From Hymenopus coronatus (taxonomy: Eukaryota; Arthropoda; Insecta; Mantodea; Hymenopodidae): DNA of 64,000 nucleotides. Under the pieces are notes generated by a model. That model did no database searches. It worked only from the letters and a program-made list of their open reading frames with translations, and had not been told where the DNA came from. Positions 1 to 10,368 of this stretch are shown piece by piece; the stretch's first letter is position 1; each line of letters opens with the position of its first letter. The position numbers and the translations under genes are program-made. The stretch covers positions 19,275,001-19,339,000 of the forward strand of contig CM060880.1 in assembly GCA_030762935.1 (NCBI GenBank), in the 5' to 3' direction.

Positions 1-340
1 GTCCTTCCGTGTGAGGAAGAGAAACGTGGCATCAAGAAGATTGTGCACCACCACCTTTTGCAATATGTGCATATGAACTGTTAAATGAGAAATAGGTGGA
101 TTGGGCGTGATGGACCTATCATTTGGTTTCCTCGTTCATCCGATTTAACACCCTTGGACTTATTTTTATGGGGACACGTCAAACAGAAATTCATGTTTAG
201 CTCCTAAAACTCAAAGAGAACATGAAATTTCGAATAGGCGAAAGTTGTCGCCTATTAGCCCCTGTATGTAGTTAACAGAGAAAACATTTCCACACGAATT
301 GTCAAATGTTTAGATGTTAATGGAGGTACCTTTGAACATT
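1..340 (+). pseudogene. Tc3/mariner-superfamily transposase C-terminal pseudogene
   Basis: Around positions 100-190 the plus strand encodes W-I-G-R-D-G-P, then PRSSDLTPLDLFLWGHVK. This closely follows the conserved third-catalytic-residue block (P-P-R-S-x-D-L-T-P-L-D-x-F-L-W-G) of Tc3/mariner-like DDE transposases common in insect genomes. The frame has a stop just upstream of the W-I-G block and another soon after VKQKFM, and the 5' part is off the window edge. It is therefore a decayed copy with no coding capacity. Positions after about 340 show no clear terminal inverted repeat. Confidence 0.7.
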
Positions 341-708
341 TAATAAAATAATTTAAAGTACTTATCGAAGTAATTTGACTAACTTGTTTAGTACTATTTT
401 CTAACAGATTATGGGTACTTCAAAGAAAATATTCTAACATCACAGCAATTTATTTTAGAAAAAAAAATGTTTTAATAAAAGTTGATTAGTTTACTAAGGG
501 GAACCAGAATGTACAAACATGTATAATGGATTCATTTAACATTCTAAGTTGAGCCCCACAAGGGTCCACATGAAAACATTTTCTATATCACAGTTTGGAA
601 GGACCCTTGCTTCTATAAGGTTTAGACTTCTTGGTATTTGTTTTTTTTGTTTTTGTTTTTTTCTGTTCGTTTAAGAGATATTCACATGTAACACTATATG
701 ATCCACCA

Positions 709-763
709 TTGTGTGTGTGTGTGTGTGTGTATGTGTACACAAAGACACACACACACACACATC
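709..763. repeat. Opposed (GT)n and (AC)n microsatellites
   Basis: A run of GT dinucleotides is followed after a short spacer (ATGTGTACACAAAG) by a run of AC dinucleotides. The two runs are complementary and could fold into a hairpin. Confidence 0.9.
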
Positions 764-804
764 AAGCATAGAAAATGCAATTTCAATACCATTACACTGG
801 ACCG

Positions 805-990
805 GCTTTGAAAAGAGTTTACTTTCGGTTTATCTCATTGTATTTCCTTAGTTCCTTTGTACAAGAAAATAACACATTAATAAAACCACTTCTGCTAATG
901 TTTACTTTGATATGCGAATAACCCTGTGCAACAAGCTTGTTCCAGCATAGGTGGAGAAAGTTACGTGAATATAGCACATTCGTTTTTTTT
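805..990 (+). mobile_element. PHM family copy, tail fragment, decayed
   Basis: The sequence matches the PHM tail: a TTCCTTAGTTCC block, TTTCTGCTAATGTTTAC-like core, then GTGGAGAAAGTTACGTG and a T-run. Only the last ~185 bp of the element is recognisable. Confidence 0.65.
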
Positions 991-3325
991 TTTCTTTCTT
1001 TCTTTCTCGAGATCATGCAAAGAATGAAGAGAGAGAAGTTTTCTACATTGGAGTGTAACATTGAAAAGGAGAAAGGAATAGGAGATTAATTGGGTGTGGC
1101 GTATTATTTATTATATACTAAGTATGACCTGCCGATGAAAGGGTTCATTATAAAGCACCCCGCCTACCATTATTCCTGCTCTGTAGCAATATGCACTCCA
1201 AATACTGAATGATTTTTAATCGGAGTTGACCGAAACAGGATATGAACTGGCCCCTCTGGCTATGCACCTCCGACCCCAATACTCTGCCACTAACCTGTTG
1301 GCTAGCATAACTGTTCAAGTATTTTAGTAGGCGTGGTCAACTCGATACAAAGCACTTTCCGACACAACATTTTGCAAGTGTTCATGAGGAAGAACAGTTA
1401 TCTTGCAAACCTTAATACCGATTTCGCCAGTGGCTTATTGAAAGCATTTAAGTTTACGTGCTTATTTTGTGAAGTAATAGCTTAGAACAAAACTGCTTTG
1501 CATCGCTTCAATTTATATGGGCCTAGCTGGCTGCCCGACGTTCCACGAATATCCTCCACCCCTCGAATGATAATTTAATTAATTAATTTCAGTTATCTTC
1601 AACCATTCTATATGTATAATGTGAATAATATACTTTTATAGTTAATTCTCTCCTTTACCGCTTATTAATAATTGCATTTTACGGGGTTTTAACTATCCCG
1701 AATAACGGATGAAAAATCCGCCGATATTCACGCAAAAGAAGTGAATGTCTAAACTTCCTTAACCTTCCCCCGACAGTTTTCAGAGCTCTAGAAATGCTGC
1801 AGAGAATGCAAGTATTTTTGGTTGGAATGAAATCAAACCTGTCCTAGCTTTAAGACAAAGAGCGGTTACCAATTCAAAAGATTACTTAAGTCGGACGGTT
1901 TCGCGATTATTCTTGAATATGAAACATATATACTTTGCCCTAACCACGAGCATCTTGTACTTATTATCCTAATGATTTTGTAATTATCCTAATAGTGAAC
2001 TCCCATAAATAACAACAAGAACTCACTGTTATAAATGCAGTAATTTTTCGTTTAATATTCAACACAGTAAAATAAACTTCTTGTCCCACTGCAAAAGGAA
2101 TTTATTTTTGTGCAACTTTATCTACAACTTTCGGTACTACATATTCTGATAGTATTGTTCCTACTGTAGTCTTCATGAATTCCTCACTTCCATTCCCTAG
2201 ATAATAAAGTTAAATTGCCTTTAAAAGATGGTATCAAAGGTGTATGTATCCCAGTTTAATTTCCCATTCATTTCCTTTAATTCATTGCCTGATATTAAAT
2301 TATGTGGGAAGAATAAACAAATACCTAAAGGTATAGGTTCTTGAGCGGGGTTTCGTAAACACGGAATGTTGGCTAATCAATGTGCAACATGTTGGTATGT
2401 CTACAAAAACACTGCTAAAGCGCGCAATCTACCTACGTTACCTCCGATAGCATGGGCCAGGCACACAGCTTTGTTCCTGGATAGCTGCCTAATCAACTTT
2501 GACCATGAGGCGTTTTGTTGATGTCCAAATTTTAGTTCGGTGTCGTTTTGAAACAGCATGTATGTATATAATAAAGCTATAAATTGCTGGTCTAGATATA
2601 TTACTATTGCTACTATATCGTTTTCGCATTATGAAACGAACTCGAGTGTATCCCGCGTTTGTTCATTCATTTTAACATCCGCTTTAGCGACAATAATGGG
2701 TCTGTTTCAATGGAATGTTACATTGAAAATAATGGCACTTTACTCATCTACATAATGCCATTATCCGACTGATTACCGTTCATTCAGTATTGAGATTATG
2801 GTTAATGATACAGCCCACTTAGCAGCAGCTTTAGTACCCCGGTCGACTTTAAAAGAAAGGGAAAAAAACTTCCCGTTTTTATGAAACGGAAGAAACAGTA
2901 AGTCAGCGAATTATGCACCAGCAATAGCTTAAGTTTTATGTCGCGCTTGTTTCTTGGGGACACAGCAGATTATTCTAGTTGAAAAATAAATAAGACAATT
3001 AAAGCGTCATGTGCAAAAAAGACTGGAGATCAAAGGTATTAATGATAATCTGGTTCTAACTTGCCGCCTATTCAGTATTTCTAAGGCATTAACATAATAC
3101 ATTTAATAAATTAAATAAAAAACTAGGAAACACAAACACACACACACACACACCAATCTAATGTTCATGAATTGCATGTTCTAATGACTCTAATGGAAAC
3201 TATGCCGCCTTGTCAGTATAGGGCATTGCACCTTACCCCCGGTCACATCAACGTTTGCAAGATTACCATCCGCCAAAATAGGCTGAAACCTTTTTTTCTT
3301 CAATCTACATTTTCTATGTTGCTTA
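991..3325. other. Unassigned AT-rich intergenic sequence
   Basis: I see no gene, transposase motif or long repeat. Around 1213-1312 the minus strand has a weak tRNA-like arrangement (an A-box-like TTAGTGGCAGAGT, then a B-box-like CAGTTCATATCCTG), possibly a very old SINE. Short open frames at 2558-2755 and 3172-3372 lack recognisable motifs. Confidence 0.5.
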
Positions 3326-3329
3326 CTGT

Positions 3330-3800
3330 AATAAGTAAAAATAAATATTGTATCCCATACAAAAATGCATGAGCGAGATTTTACCAGCAATATGCGATTT
3401 GAGATATCCTGAATAAACAAATAAAACTCATTTAAAAAAAAAAAAAAAAAAGTGTGTGCGAATGTGTATGAGCGAGAGAGAGAAGTATAATTCGAAAACG
3501 AATAGTGCGTTAAAACGAGTTTGATATTTCAGTTCGTAACTTACAAGGATGCGACACGAAGATGCTCCCAAAAAAGGCTACCTATTCTGATTAAAATACC
3601 ATACGTTTCGAATTTTCAATTTCTTCTGAGTGACTTTTGTATAATTACTAAACCGCAAGAGACGGACAAAATCTCAGTACAGAAAAACGTAAATTACATC
3701 AAAGCACATGTCAAGTAACATTTCTTGTGGAGTTGGCCATTTCTGAGATATTCTTAGTTTTTTATTAGTTTGAAATTTCAAATACTTGCACCATTTAGTT
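3330..3800 (+). mobile_element. PHM family copy, decayed, palindromic head missing
   Basis: The PHM order is preserved. There is a head block resembling TATTGTATCC...CGAGATTTTACC, then an A-tract with a short GT tract near 3453-3470, ACAAGGATGCGACACGAAGAT near 3542, the block ACTAAACCGCAAGAGA near 3646, and GTGGAGTTGGCCATTTCTGAGATATTC near 3728. The tail is absent. It abuts the next copy in the same orientation. Confidence 0.75.
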
Positions 3801-3887
3801 TTCTACTTGTTACAGTGAGGTTTGTATTCCAACCAAAAATTAGATAGCGATATTTCAGCGAAAATACATTTTTTTCCCAGAACTGCA

Positions 3888-3986
3888 CCCCATCCATGAT
3901 GTCTGTAGTGGACCGAGATGGACGCAGCAGCCGGGCAGTAGGCCAAGGTTCCCCGTGAGCTGTCGTGCCATGGAGTTATTACATGT
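3888..3986 (+). repeat. Repeat family G fragment (~100 bp)
   Basis: It shares CTGCACC...CATCCATGA, GGACCGAGATGG and GAGCTG-CGTG-CATGGAGTTA with 20405-20523. It interrupts a PHM copy, and ACAT-TTT flanks on both sides may be a short target duplication. The class is unknown; it could be the 3' part of a larger retroposon. Confidence 0.65.
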
Positions 3987-4672
3987 TTCGAGGTCCCCTA
4001 ATGTATAAAAAAGGTCCTTTTAGAAAAAGGTCCCAGCTATGTAGTATAACTCAAAAATGAAAAGTCCGATCAGTATTAAATATGGTGTTTAAATATCTTC
4101 CAACGACGCGACACGAAAACTACATTTACATGGAAACCTTTTCGAAATGTCTGATGTTCTAAAAATGGTTCTTAACGATTTTTATTAAAATACAGCACAT
4201 TAAAGACATTTACACGTCAAATAAATGTTATATCTTGAATTTCCTGGGAATAACCAAGTTATCTTCATTCTGGGTGACTTTTCAATAACTGCTCAATGGT
4301 AAGAGATAAACAAAATCTACACAAAAACTGCAAATCTCGTCGAAAGACAATTTATATGCTACATATTTTTGTTGTGGAGCTAATTGTTTCCGAAATATTC
4401 CTTGTTATTGGCTTCAATTTTACAGTATTTATTCTTTTCTCAAACAGGAAGTCATCTTTTATTTTACTCCTGGTCCTGTAAAGAGAAGCGAATATCAATG
4501 GCAATTGCATAGAGACATCTCTTAAAATTTTTGATTATCGCTCTAGCCTAGTCTATTCCTTTAGTTCCCTTCTACTTATAAAGAACTAATAGTGACAAAA
4601 TACTGAAGGAAAAAGTATCGTATATATGTTGCATTCAAGTGAATTTCTCTACCTAGTCTATGATTATTTTTA

Positions 4673-4949
4673 CAAAAGGTTATTTTTTTTTTTTAATTGC
4701 TTCATTTGTATAGTCCCCTTTAACATCAATGGTCATATCGGGGGCTTTCACTTGTGAAACTGTAGGTTCAGAACATTAGGTTAAACTTTATATTACTAAA
4801 CACACGCACATTCACTCTCACATTCAAACTTCCAGACTCTATGGGGGATAGGGAATGATTCCGGTTAAAGAAAAATTCCCCACCCCAGCCGGGAATCGAA
4901 CCCGGGACCTCACTGACCACTCGACCACGGAGGCAGTCAAAAGGTTATT
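4673..4949 (-). mobile_element. tRNA-derived SINE family B with 12-bp target-site duplication
   Basis: On the minus strand the element starts ACTGCCTCCGTGGTCGAGTGG (A box) and contains GGTCCCGGGTTCGATTCCC (B box). It continues to the family 3' end (GGGGACTATACAAATGAAGC) and an A-tail. CAAAAGGTTATT occurs at 4673-4684 and 4938-4949, a perfect 12-bp duplication, so this is a LINE-mobilised insertion into an older PHM copy. The unit itself is 4685-4937. Confidence 0.93.
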
Positions 4950-5289
4950 CTCCTACCTGCTTTATGCTAATCGAGATAAACATTTGGAGAAACATTTACG
5001 CATTTCGTTATAGATACGATGGGAATCGCGGCAGTCAAATGTTTATGAGAAACCATTCAAAATCCAGAGGACTTCTTATGCCACAAAAAACATTCTGCTT
5101 ATGTTTATCTCGATTAGCTGAAGTAGATAAAAGAATAATCTTTTTTAAGAAGTTTGCTTGCAGAACAGTTAGAGAAAATCATGTGAATAGGACACTTTTT
5201 TTTTTCTGTTACAGTTAATCGCACTATAATAAAATACCAGTATCTGCGCTACGTACATCAACTCGATCCATAACTTTAAAGGAAATATG

Positions 5290-5520
5290 TGAAGATTTTT
5301 TTAATAGCTTAACGTCCTGGTTGGTAATATCGGATGATGAATGAAATTGGTGAAATGATGCTCAAATGATGTCGGGGTCCATGGAGCTTAAAACTACTCG
5401 ACATTTGACTTCTCAGGATAATCCCGAAAAAAGAACCTTATCCGGGTAACTGACCCTAAGCGAGATTCGAACTCGTGACCTGTTGAATATGAGGCAGACA
5501 CGCTACCTAGGCGGGCTGAA
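5290..5520 (-). mobile_element. tRNA-derived SINE family C
   Basis: The reverse strand begins GCCCGCCTAGGTAGCGTGTC and has the B box ACGAGTTCGAATCTCG. It continues through GGGTCAGTTACCCGGATAAGG to a 3' end CGATATTACCAACCAGGACG and a short A-rich tail. Flanks TGAAGATTTT and TGAAGAATTTT look like a slightly diverged target duplication. Related copies lie at 29889-30120 and 60990-61150. Confidence 0.88.
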
Positions 5521-5529
5521 GAATTTTCT

Positions 5530-6430
5530 ATAACCCTCATAAGATGACCATCTTTCTCCTTCCAGAATGGCAACTACTGCCATGCCGTTTTGTTCTTTAT
5601 GGAGGAAATTCAACGCAGAAGCACCACATCGGGCAAGATTTGGACTTGGTTTTGCACTCGGCAGTAAAAAGGATATTCAACGACCACGAAAATGTGCTGC
5701 CTGAGGCGGAAAGGATAAAAGCCCACGGTTGGTGTGTTAAGCACTTAGCAGAATTCTTGAGGAGTGGTTTGGTTATATTCTTTCTTCAACTTAAGCACCT
5801 GGGATGAGTCACAGGATGATGGTTTTCTACACGGGTAGGGTCAGCTCAAGGGTACCGTCGCATTTTATTAGTAGACAGAGCTCGAATTATCCTTTGGTCG
5901 CGCTGCACTGCCCTTCCATTACAAGATATATAAATAACAGCTTACAAACGTGCGGCCTCGAATCTTCCTAATATGTGTTTATTACTGTTGCTTCCATTTT
6001 CTTGTTATGTGGTTGGTCAAACATAACTCGAGCTTCCCCACTCCCCTTTACAACAATTACACTGTAAGTCTGACATGATAATGTAGTAAGACGCATGTAA
6101 TTATATGTAATTTGGGTTTAAGTGCGAACCAGTAAAAACTTACTCCACCTTTCCTTACTTCTTTAGACCGTGTGAGCATTAACTATCACAAAAAATAGCT
6201 TATGATATCATTGCCATCAGCAAACCGGTTTCAGTTGCTGGTTCTTCATTGCATTTTGCACATACCAGTCTGTCTGCATCTCTGACACAGCTTGATGACT
6301 GACAGCAATGTTAAATTGGCAAAAAAAGTGCTACTCCTTTTCCGTTTTGATTAAGTTCCATCCGTCTTTATTTCATCAACTCGGATCAAGACTGTTCTAT
6401 TTCATTAAATATTATTTGCGGTAATAACTT
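5530..6430. other. Unassigned sequence
   Basis: No family motifs are recognised. The plus-strand frame 5544-5807 (87 codons) has no known domain and begins close to a SINE boundary, so I do not call it a gene. Confidence 0.45.
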
Positions 6431-6433
6431 CGA

Positions 6434-6655
6434 TGGGGGCGGTGTCGTGGCGGAGTGATATTCTTACATCTAGGGAACCGCATGTGATTATTCGGGTTAC
6501 CCCGCCATTCCACCAAATCCTCCTGCCATCCACTTCGCCGTCATTTCATATCATTCACTTCCTCACTTACATACTAGGCATCAGGCAGATCACCCATCTA
6601 GCTTCTCTCCGATCCAGTCTCTGTTCCTCAATAGACGTCTGACTCCAGACGCTGG
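6434..6655 (+). mobile_element. Possible tRNA-derived SINE (A-box GTGGCGGAGTG)
   Basis: GGCGGTGTCGTGGCGGAGTG resembles an A box, and a degenerate GGGTTACCCCGCC lies where a B box is expected. It is followed by ~150 bp of C/T-rich sequence. I see no second copy, so the assignment is tentative. Confidence 0.35.
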
Positions 6656-6659
6656 TTTG

Positions 6660-7040
6660 TAAGTTCTGGGGGAGTACGAGGACGTGGAAGAAAGAGGGTA
6701 AATTCTACCCTGCTATCACATTTATCTTTTCTGGAAAGGGAAAAGATATTTGAAGAGTTGGAAGAGGAAGATTGGCTAATATCCTCAGGGATATATATCA
6801 ATAAAAGGAAGCAAATTAGTATTTCCGGTAACTCCTAAGTGGAGCACAGGGCATCGTTACGATGTTTCCTTGATCGGATCTGAATTTCTAGTTCGAGAGT
6901 TCGCCGCTATTCGCCATGGCGACGATGAATCAGCTCGTCGCACACAGATGGCACTGTAGGACGAAATCATGACTTGCATACGCGAAATGGCTGAATTTTG
7001 CCTAGGAACTTTCTTCTTTTAAGGTAATTTTAATGTGCCA
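6660..7040. other. Unassigned sequence
   Basis: No recognised feature. Confidence 0.4.
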
Positions 7041-7044
7041 ATAA

Positions 7045-7200
7045 ACATTACACAGGACTACCGGCTTTACTTCCCTTCCGAAGGAAGCCATTCTAAGGAT
7101 TTTTTACGAACGAAAAATTCCACCGACAACCGCCAGGTTTGAACCTACGATCTTGGATTTTACAGGCTAAGATGGTAACCATTACAGGAAGCAAAGTACT
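7045..7200 (-). mobile_element. SINE family A, partial
   Basis: The reverse strand carries the tRNA-like head (GTTACCATCTTAGCC, then a degenerate B box GTTCAAACCTGG) and the family block containing GGCTTCCTTCGGAAGGGAAG and AAAGCCGGTAGTCC. The 3' half is missing. Confidence 0.85.
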
Positions 7201-7378
7201 TGTTAGCAATTTTCATAATTTGAAGAATTTTCTCCCTAAAATCGAATATAACTTACAAACGTTAACCGTGAATAACGTGCTATACAACTAAATTTGATTT
7301 TCAGTGTTTGAAAAGTTTCACCCTTCGTTCAAGGATTCGATAGTTTTGGAACTGTTGATACTCCCCTCACACCATTTT

Positions 7379-7491
7379 TACTTTCTCTATAGGCACTATG
7401 TACATAGTGTATAGAGAATGTATTGCACTCCACCAAAAAATACGATAACGAGATTTCACCGGAAATATATGTTTTAGGGTCCCCTGTATCC
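7379..7491 (+). mobile_element. PHM head module alone (palindrome plus head block)
   Basis: Palindrome TACTTTCTCTATAGGCACTA...TAGAGAATG is followed by CACCAAAAAATACG, GAGATTTCACCGGAAATAT and TTTTAGGGTCCCCTG. It stops at the A-tract 7492-7498, where the sequence switches directly into the tail of a reverse-oriented PHM copy. Confidence 0.85.
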
Positions 7492-7492
7492 A

Positions 7493-8064
7493 AAAAAATC
7501 TGATGTGTACCACTCACATGACTTTCTCCATATCCCTGCAACAAATAATTCTTAAAAAGCTTATACTTCTATTTACTTTATGCTAATCAGAAAAAACTAG
7601 CAGAAATAGTCTTATTACTCGCTTCCTTGTAAGTAGAAGCGAAATAAGGGACAACCGCAGGTTAAAGTGATAGTCAAAAGCTGGTTGCTATGGCAATGAA
7701 GTTCCTTTGTTTATATGGATAGGAGCTGACAAGTTCCTGTATGAGAAAAGTATACGTTTTTCATAGCAGAAACCAAAAATAAGGAATGTCACAAAAACGA
7801 CGAACTCCACGAAAAAAATGCATATAACATAAATTGTGTGTTTTAAAGTGCTCTACATTTTTTGTGTAGTAAGTTTTTGTCCATCTCTTACGGTTTAGCA
7901 GTCATTCAAAATTTAGTAAAATTCATCCAGAATAAACTATGCTTTTTTTTTGGATATTGGGGACCCTAAAACATATATTTCCGGTGAAATCTAGGTATCG
8001 AATTTTTTGGTGGATTGCAATACTTTCTCTATACACTATGTACATAGTGCGTATGGAGAAAGTA
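7493..8064 (-). mobile_element. PHM family copy with internal deletion
   Basis: Read on the minus strand, the head palindrome occupies 8021-8064 and the head block ends at ~7941. The (GT)n and first body blocks are missing (junction near 7938), and the rest of the body runs to the tail at ~7493. Its palindrome is shared with the plus-strand copy that follows. Confidence 0.88.
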
Positions 8065-8826
8065 AAAAGTATTTTCAGAAAAAGGTCCGTGTGTGTGTGT
8101 GTGTGTGTGTGGGTGTGTCCGTGTGTCTGTGAACACGATAACTGAAAAACGAAAAGTCGGTAAAATACCAAACTTGGTATTTAAGTTTAGTATCTTCCAG
8201 GAATGCGACACGAAGATTTTGAGAAAAATCCCCCCACCCCCAACTACCCTTTACATGGAACTTTTTTCGAAAATTTTGATTTTCTCAAAAATGGCTCTAA
8301 CGAATTTGATTAAATGTTCGTATATTAAAGATATTTACCTGACAAATAAAATGTATATCTTGAATTTTCTGGGAATAGCCTCTGAAGACTACTTTATTCT
8401 GGATGAATTTTTCATAACTACTAAACCGTAACAGATGGACAAAAACTTAACCCACAAAACATGTAGAGCACGTTAAAACACACAATTTATGTTATATACA
8501 TTTTTTTCGTGGAGTTGATCGTTTTTATTCAGATATTCCTTTTTCTTGGTTCCAGCTTTGAAAAACTTATACTTTTCTCATACAGGAATTTGTCAACTCC
8601 TGTCCATACAAACAAAGGAACATCAGTCACATAGCAACCAGTTTTTGGCTTTCACTTTAACCTATGGTACTCTCTTATTTCGCTTCTACTTACAATAAAG
8701 CAAGAAATAAAACTATTTATGCTATTTTTTCTCAATTAGCATGAAATAAATAAAAGATAAGCTTATTAACAATAATAATTTACAGAGATATAGAGACAGT
8801 CATGTGAATGGAACACATCAGATTTT
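8065..8826 (+). mobile_element. PHM family copy lacking a forward head block
   Basis: The body begins at AAAAGTATTTTCAGAAAAAGG immediately after the shared palindrome, followed by a (GT)n tract at ~8085-8112 and ATACCAAACTTGGTAT near 8166. CGACACGAAGATTTTGAG follows, then the whole body, ending with TAGAGACAGTCATGTGAATG and CAGATTTTT. A 112-codon frame (8093-8431) crosses the body, and alike frames occur in other copies. Confidence 0.9.
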
Positions 8827-8924
8827 TATATATTACGTCGCTCATTAGGTTAACATCGTAGCTCAGAAACTGGCCTTGTCTTCCTGACAAAGTATGAGGT
8901 GATACCTTAAACTCATATGGCTTT

Positions 8925-9085
8925 TCTAACCACTCTTTTAGAAATTATTCAAAGGTTTATTCTTCTATTTACTTCACATTCATAGCGACAACTGTTTGCA
9001 GAAGCAGTTCTGTTAAACCTGTCATTACCAGTGCAAGAGGAATCGAGAAGGCTGAAGCGATAGCCGATATAAAAATAGCTACATA
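8925..9085 (-). mobile_element. PHM tail fragment, decayed
   Basis: Reverse-strand tail blocks (TTATTCTTCTATTTACTTCA, GCAGAAGCAGTT, GGCTGAAGCGATAG) are recognisable but diverged. Confidence 0.55.
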
Positions 9086-9299
9086 GCTGTCTGATATTCC
9101 ATAGTTTTTGCTGGACCAAGAAATAAATTGGCTACTTAGCATTTCAAATAAATATTAAGTACGTTTTAATATTCACACAAATAGAAACAGTTAAGCCACA
9201 AAAACCACTGATTATAAATGCGTGCTTTAATGAGATATACATTTTGGGTACTTCTCTTTCTTTTAAGGTTTACCACACTGCGTGTGTGTGTAAATATTT

Positions 9300-10065
9300 T
9301 TGTGCTCCATTCACACGACTTGCTCTACCTATTCTGCAACAAACTGTTCTTACAAAAGCTTATTCTTCTGTCTACTCATGTCAATCAATGAAGAAACATT
9401 AATAGAATAGTCTTACTACTCATTTCCATTAGGTACAAGAGAAATAAGCGAATACACTAGGCTACAGCGATAGGCAAATGTTTTAAAAGTTGGTCGCTAC
9501 AGTCATATTGAAATTCCATTCTCTCTGCATGACCAGCAGAAAGGAAAACGAATAACATCACGTGTGACAAAAGCATAAGTAGGGTGAATTGAAAAAATAA
9601 CAAGGAATATCTAGGAAATGGTTAACTCAAAAAATGTATTCAACATAAATTGTGTTTTGACAAGATCTAGATTTTGTGTGTAGCAAGGTTTTGTCTATCT
9701 CTTACGGTTTGCTAGTTATGAAAAAGTCATCCACAATGAAGAGGACTTCATAGGCTATTCCCATAAAATTCAAGAGATTACCTGTGCATTCCATTTGTCA
9801 TGACAATATCTTAAACACTTGGTATTTTAATAAAAATCATTAGCCATGTTTGAGTAAACTATTTTTTTCGAGAAATGTCCCATGTAAAGAGTAATTTGCC
9901 GTGGGAGAATTTTCTTTAGTCTTCGTGTTTGGCATTGAGTTACAGACACATACACACAAGTATTGGATTCAGGAGATTTCAAAACGTGTGAAATCTCGAC
10001 ATCGAATTTTCGCATGGAACACAATACTTCCCTTGCTATACAAAGGTGGTAGAGAAATCATAATA
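9300..10065 (-). mobile_element. PHM family copy, near full length but diverged
   Basis: From the tail (CTCCATTCACACGACTTG at 9300) the reverse-strand order is kept through CTCTTACGGTTTGC near 9698 and AGGCTATTCCCATAAAATTC near 9752. It reaches a head block ending GGTAGAGAAATC near 10060. The internal palindrome is eroded. Confidence 0.8.
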
Positions 10066-10134
10066 TTTCAGATTGAAGAGCTCAAATAGTCCTAGAAATT
10101 GAAAGCATAAAATTTATTGGTCATGTAAAACCTT

Positions 10135-10362
10135 TGCTGTTTTAAACGGAATCCTATGGCAGAAAATAAAAATAAGCTATAATTTCCACGTAAAAGATAT
10201 CTTGGGGTGAGGGGTTTTCTTGAAAACTTCGAGGCCCACCCCTACAAAATGTATTACAAACTTAAAAACAAACGCATGTGCGAGGCCTTTCCTCCATAAG
10301 AGTTTTTTTTTAATTTATTCAAAACATATACGAGCACTTCCGGTGAAATTCGTTAACGAATT
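10135..10362 (-). mobile_element. PHM fragment, strongly decayed
   Basis: Only scattered blocks survive: GGGGTGAGGGGTTTTCTTGAAA and ACTTCCGGTGAAATTCG. The call rests on order and orientation with its neighbour. Confidence 0.45.
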
Positions 10363-10368
10363 TTCGTC

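Larger units (their letters stand above)
3815..5208 (+). mobile_element. PHM family copy split by two nested SINE insertions
   Basis: The head block (ACCAAAAATTAGATAGCGATATTTCAGCG-like) begins near 3815, the body follows the family order to about 4670, and the tail (AGAACAGTTAGAGAAAATCATG) ends in a T-run near 5208. A G-family fragment interrupts it at ~3888-3986 and a reverse SINE-B at 4685-4937. Removing the two insertions leaves a nearly collinear element, so this copy predates both. Confidence 0.85.

Noticed and set aside
8093..8145. Cys-Val repeat peptide frames
   Set aside because: They are translations of (GT)n tracts within PHM copies.
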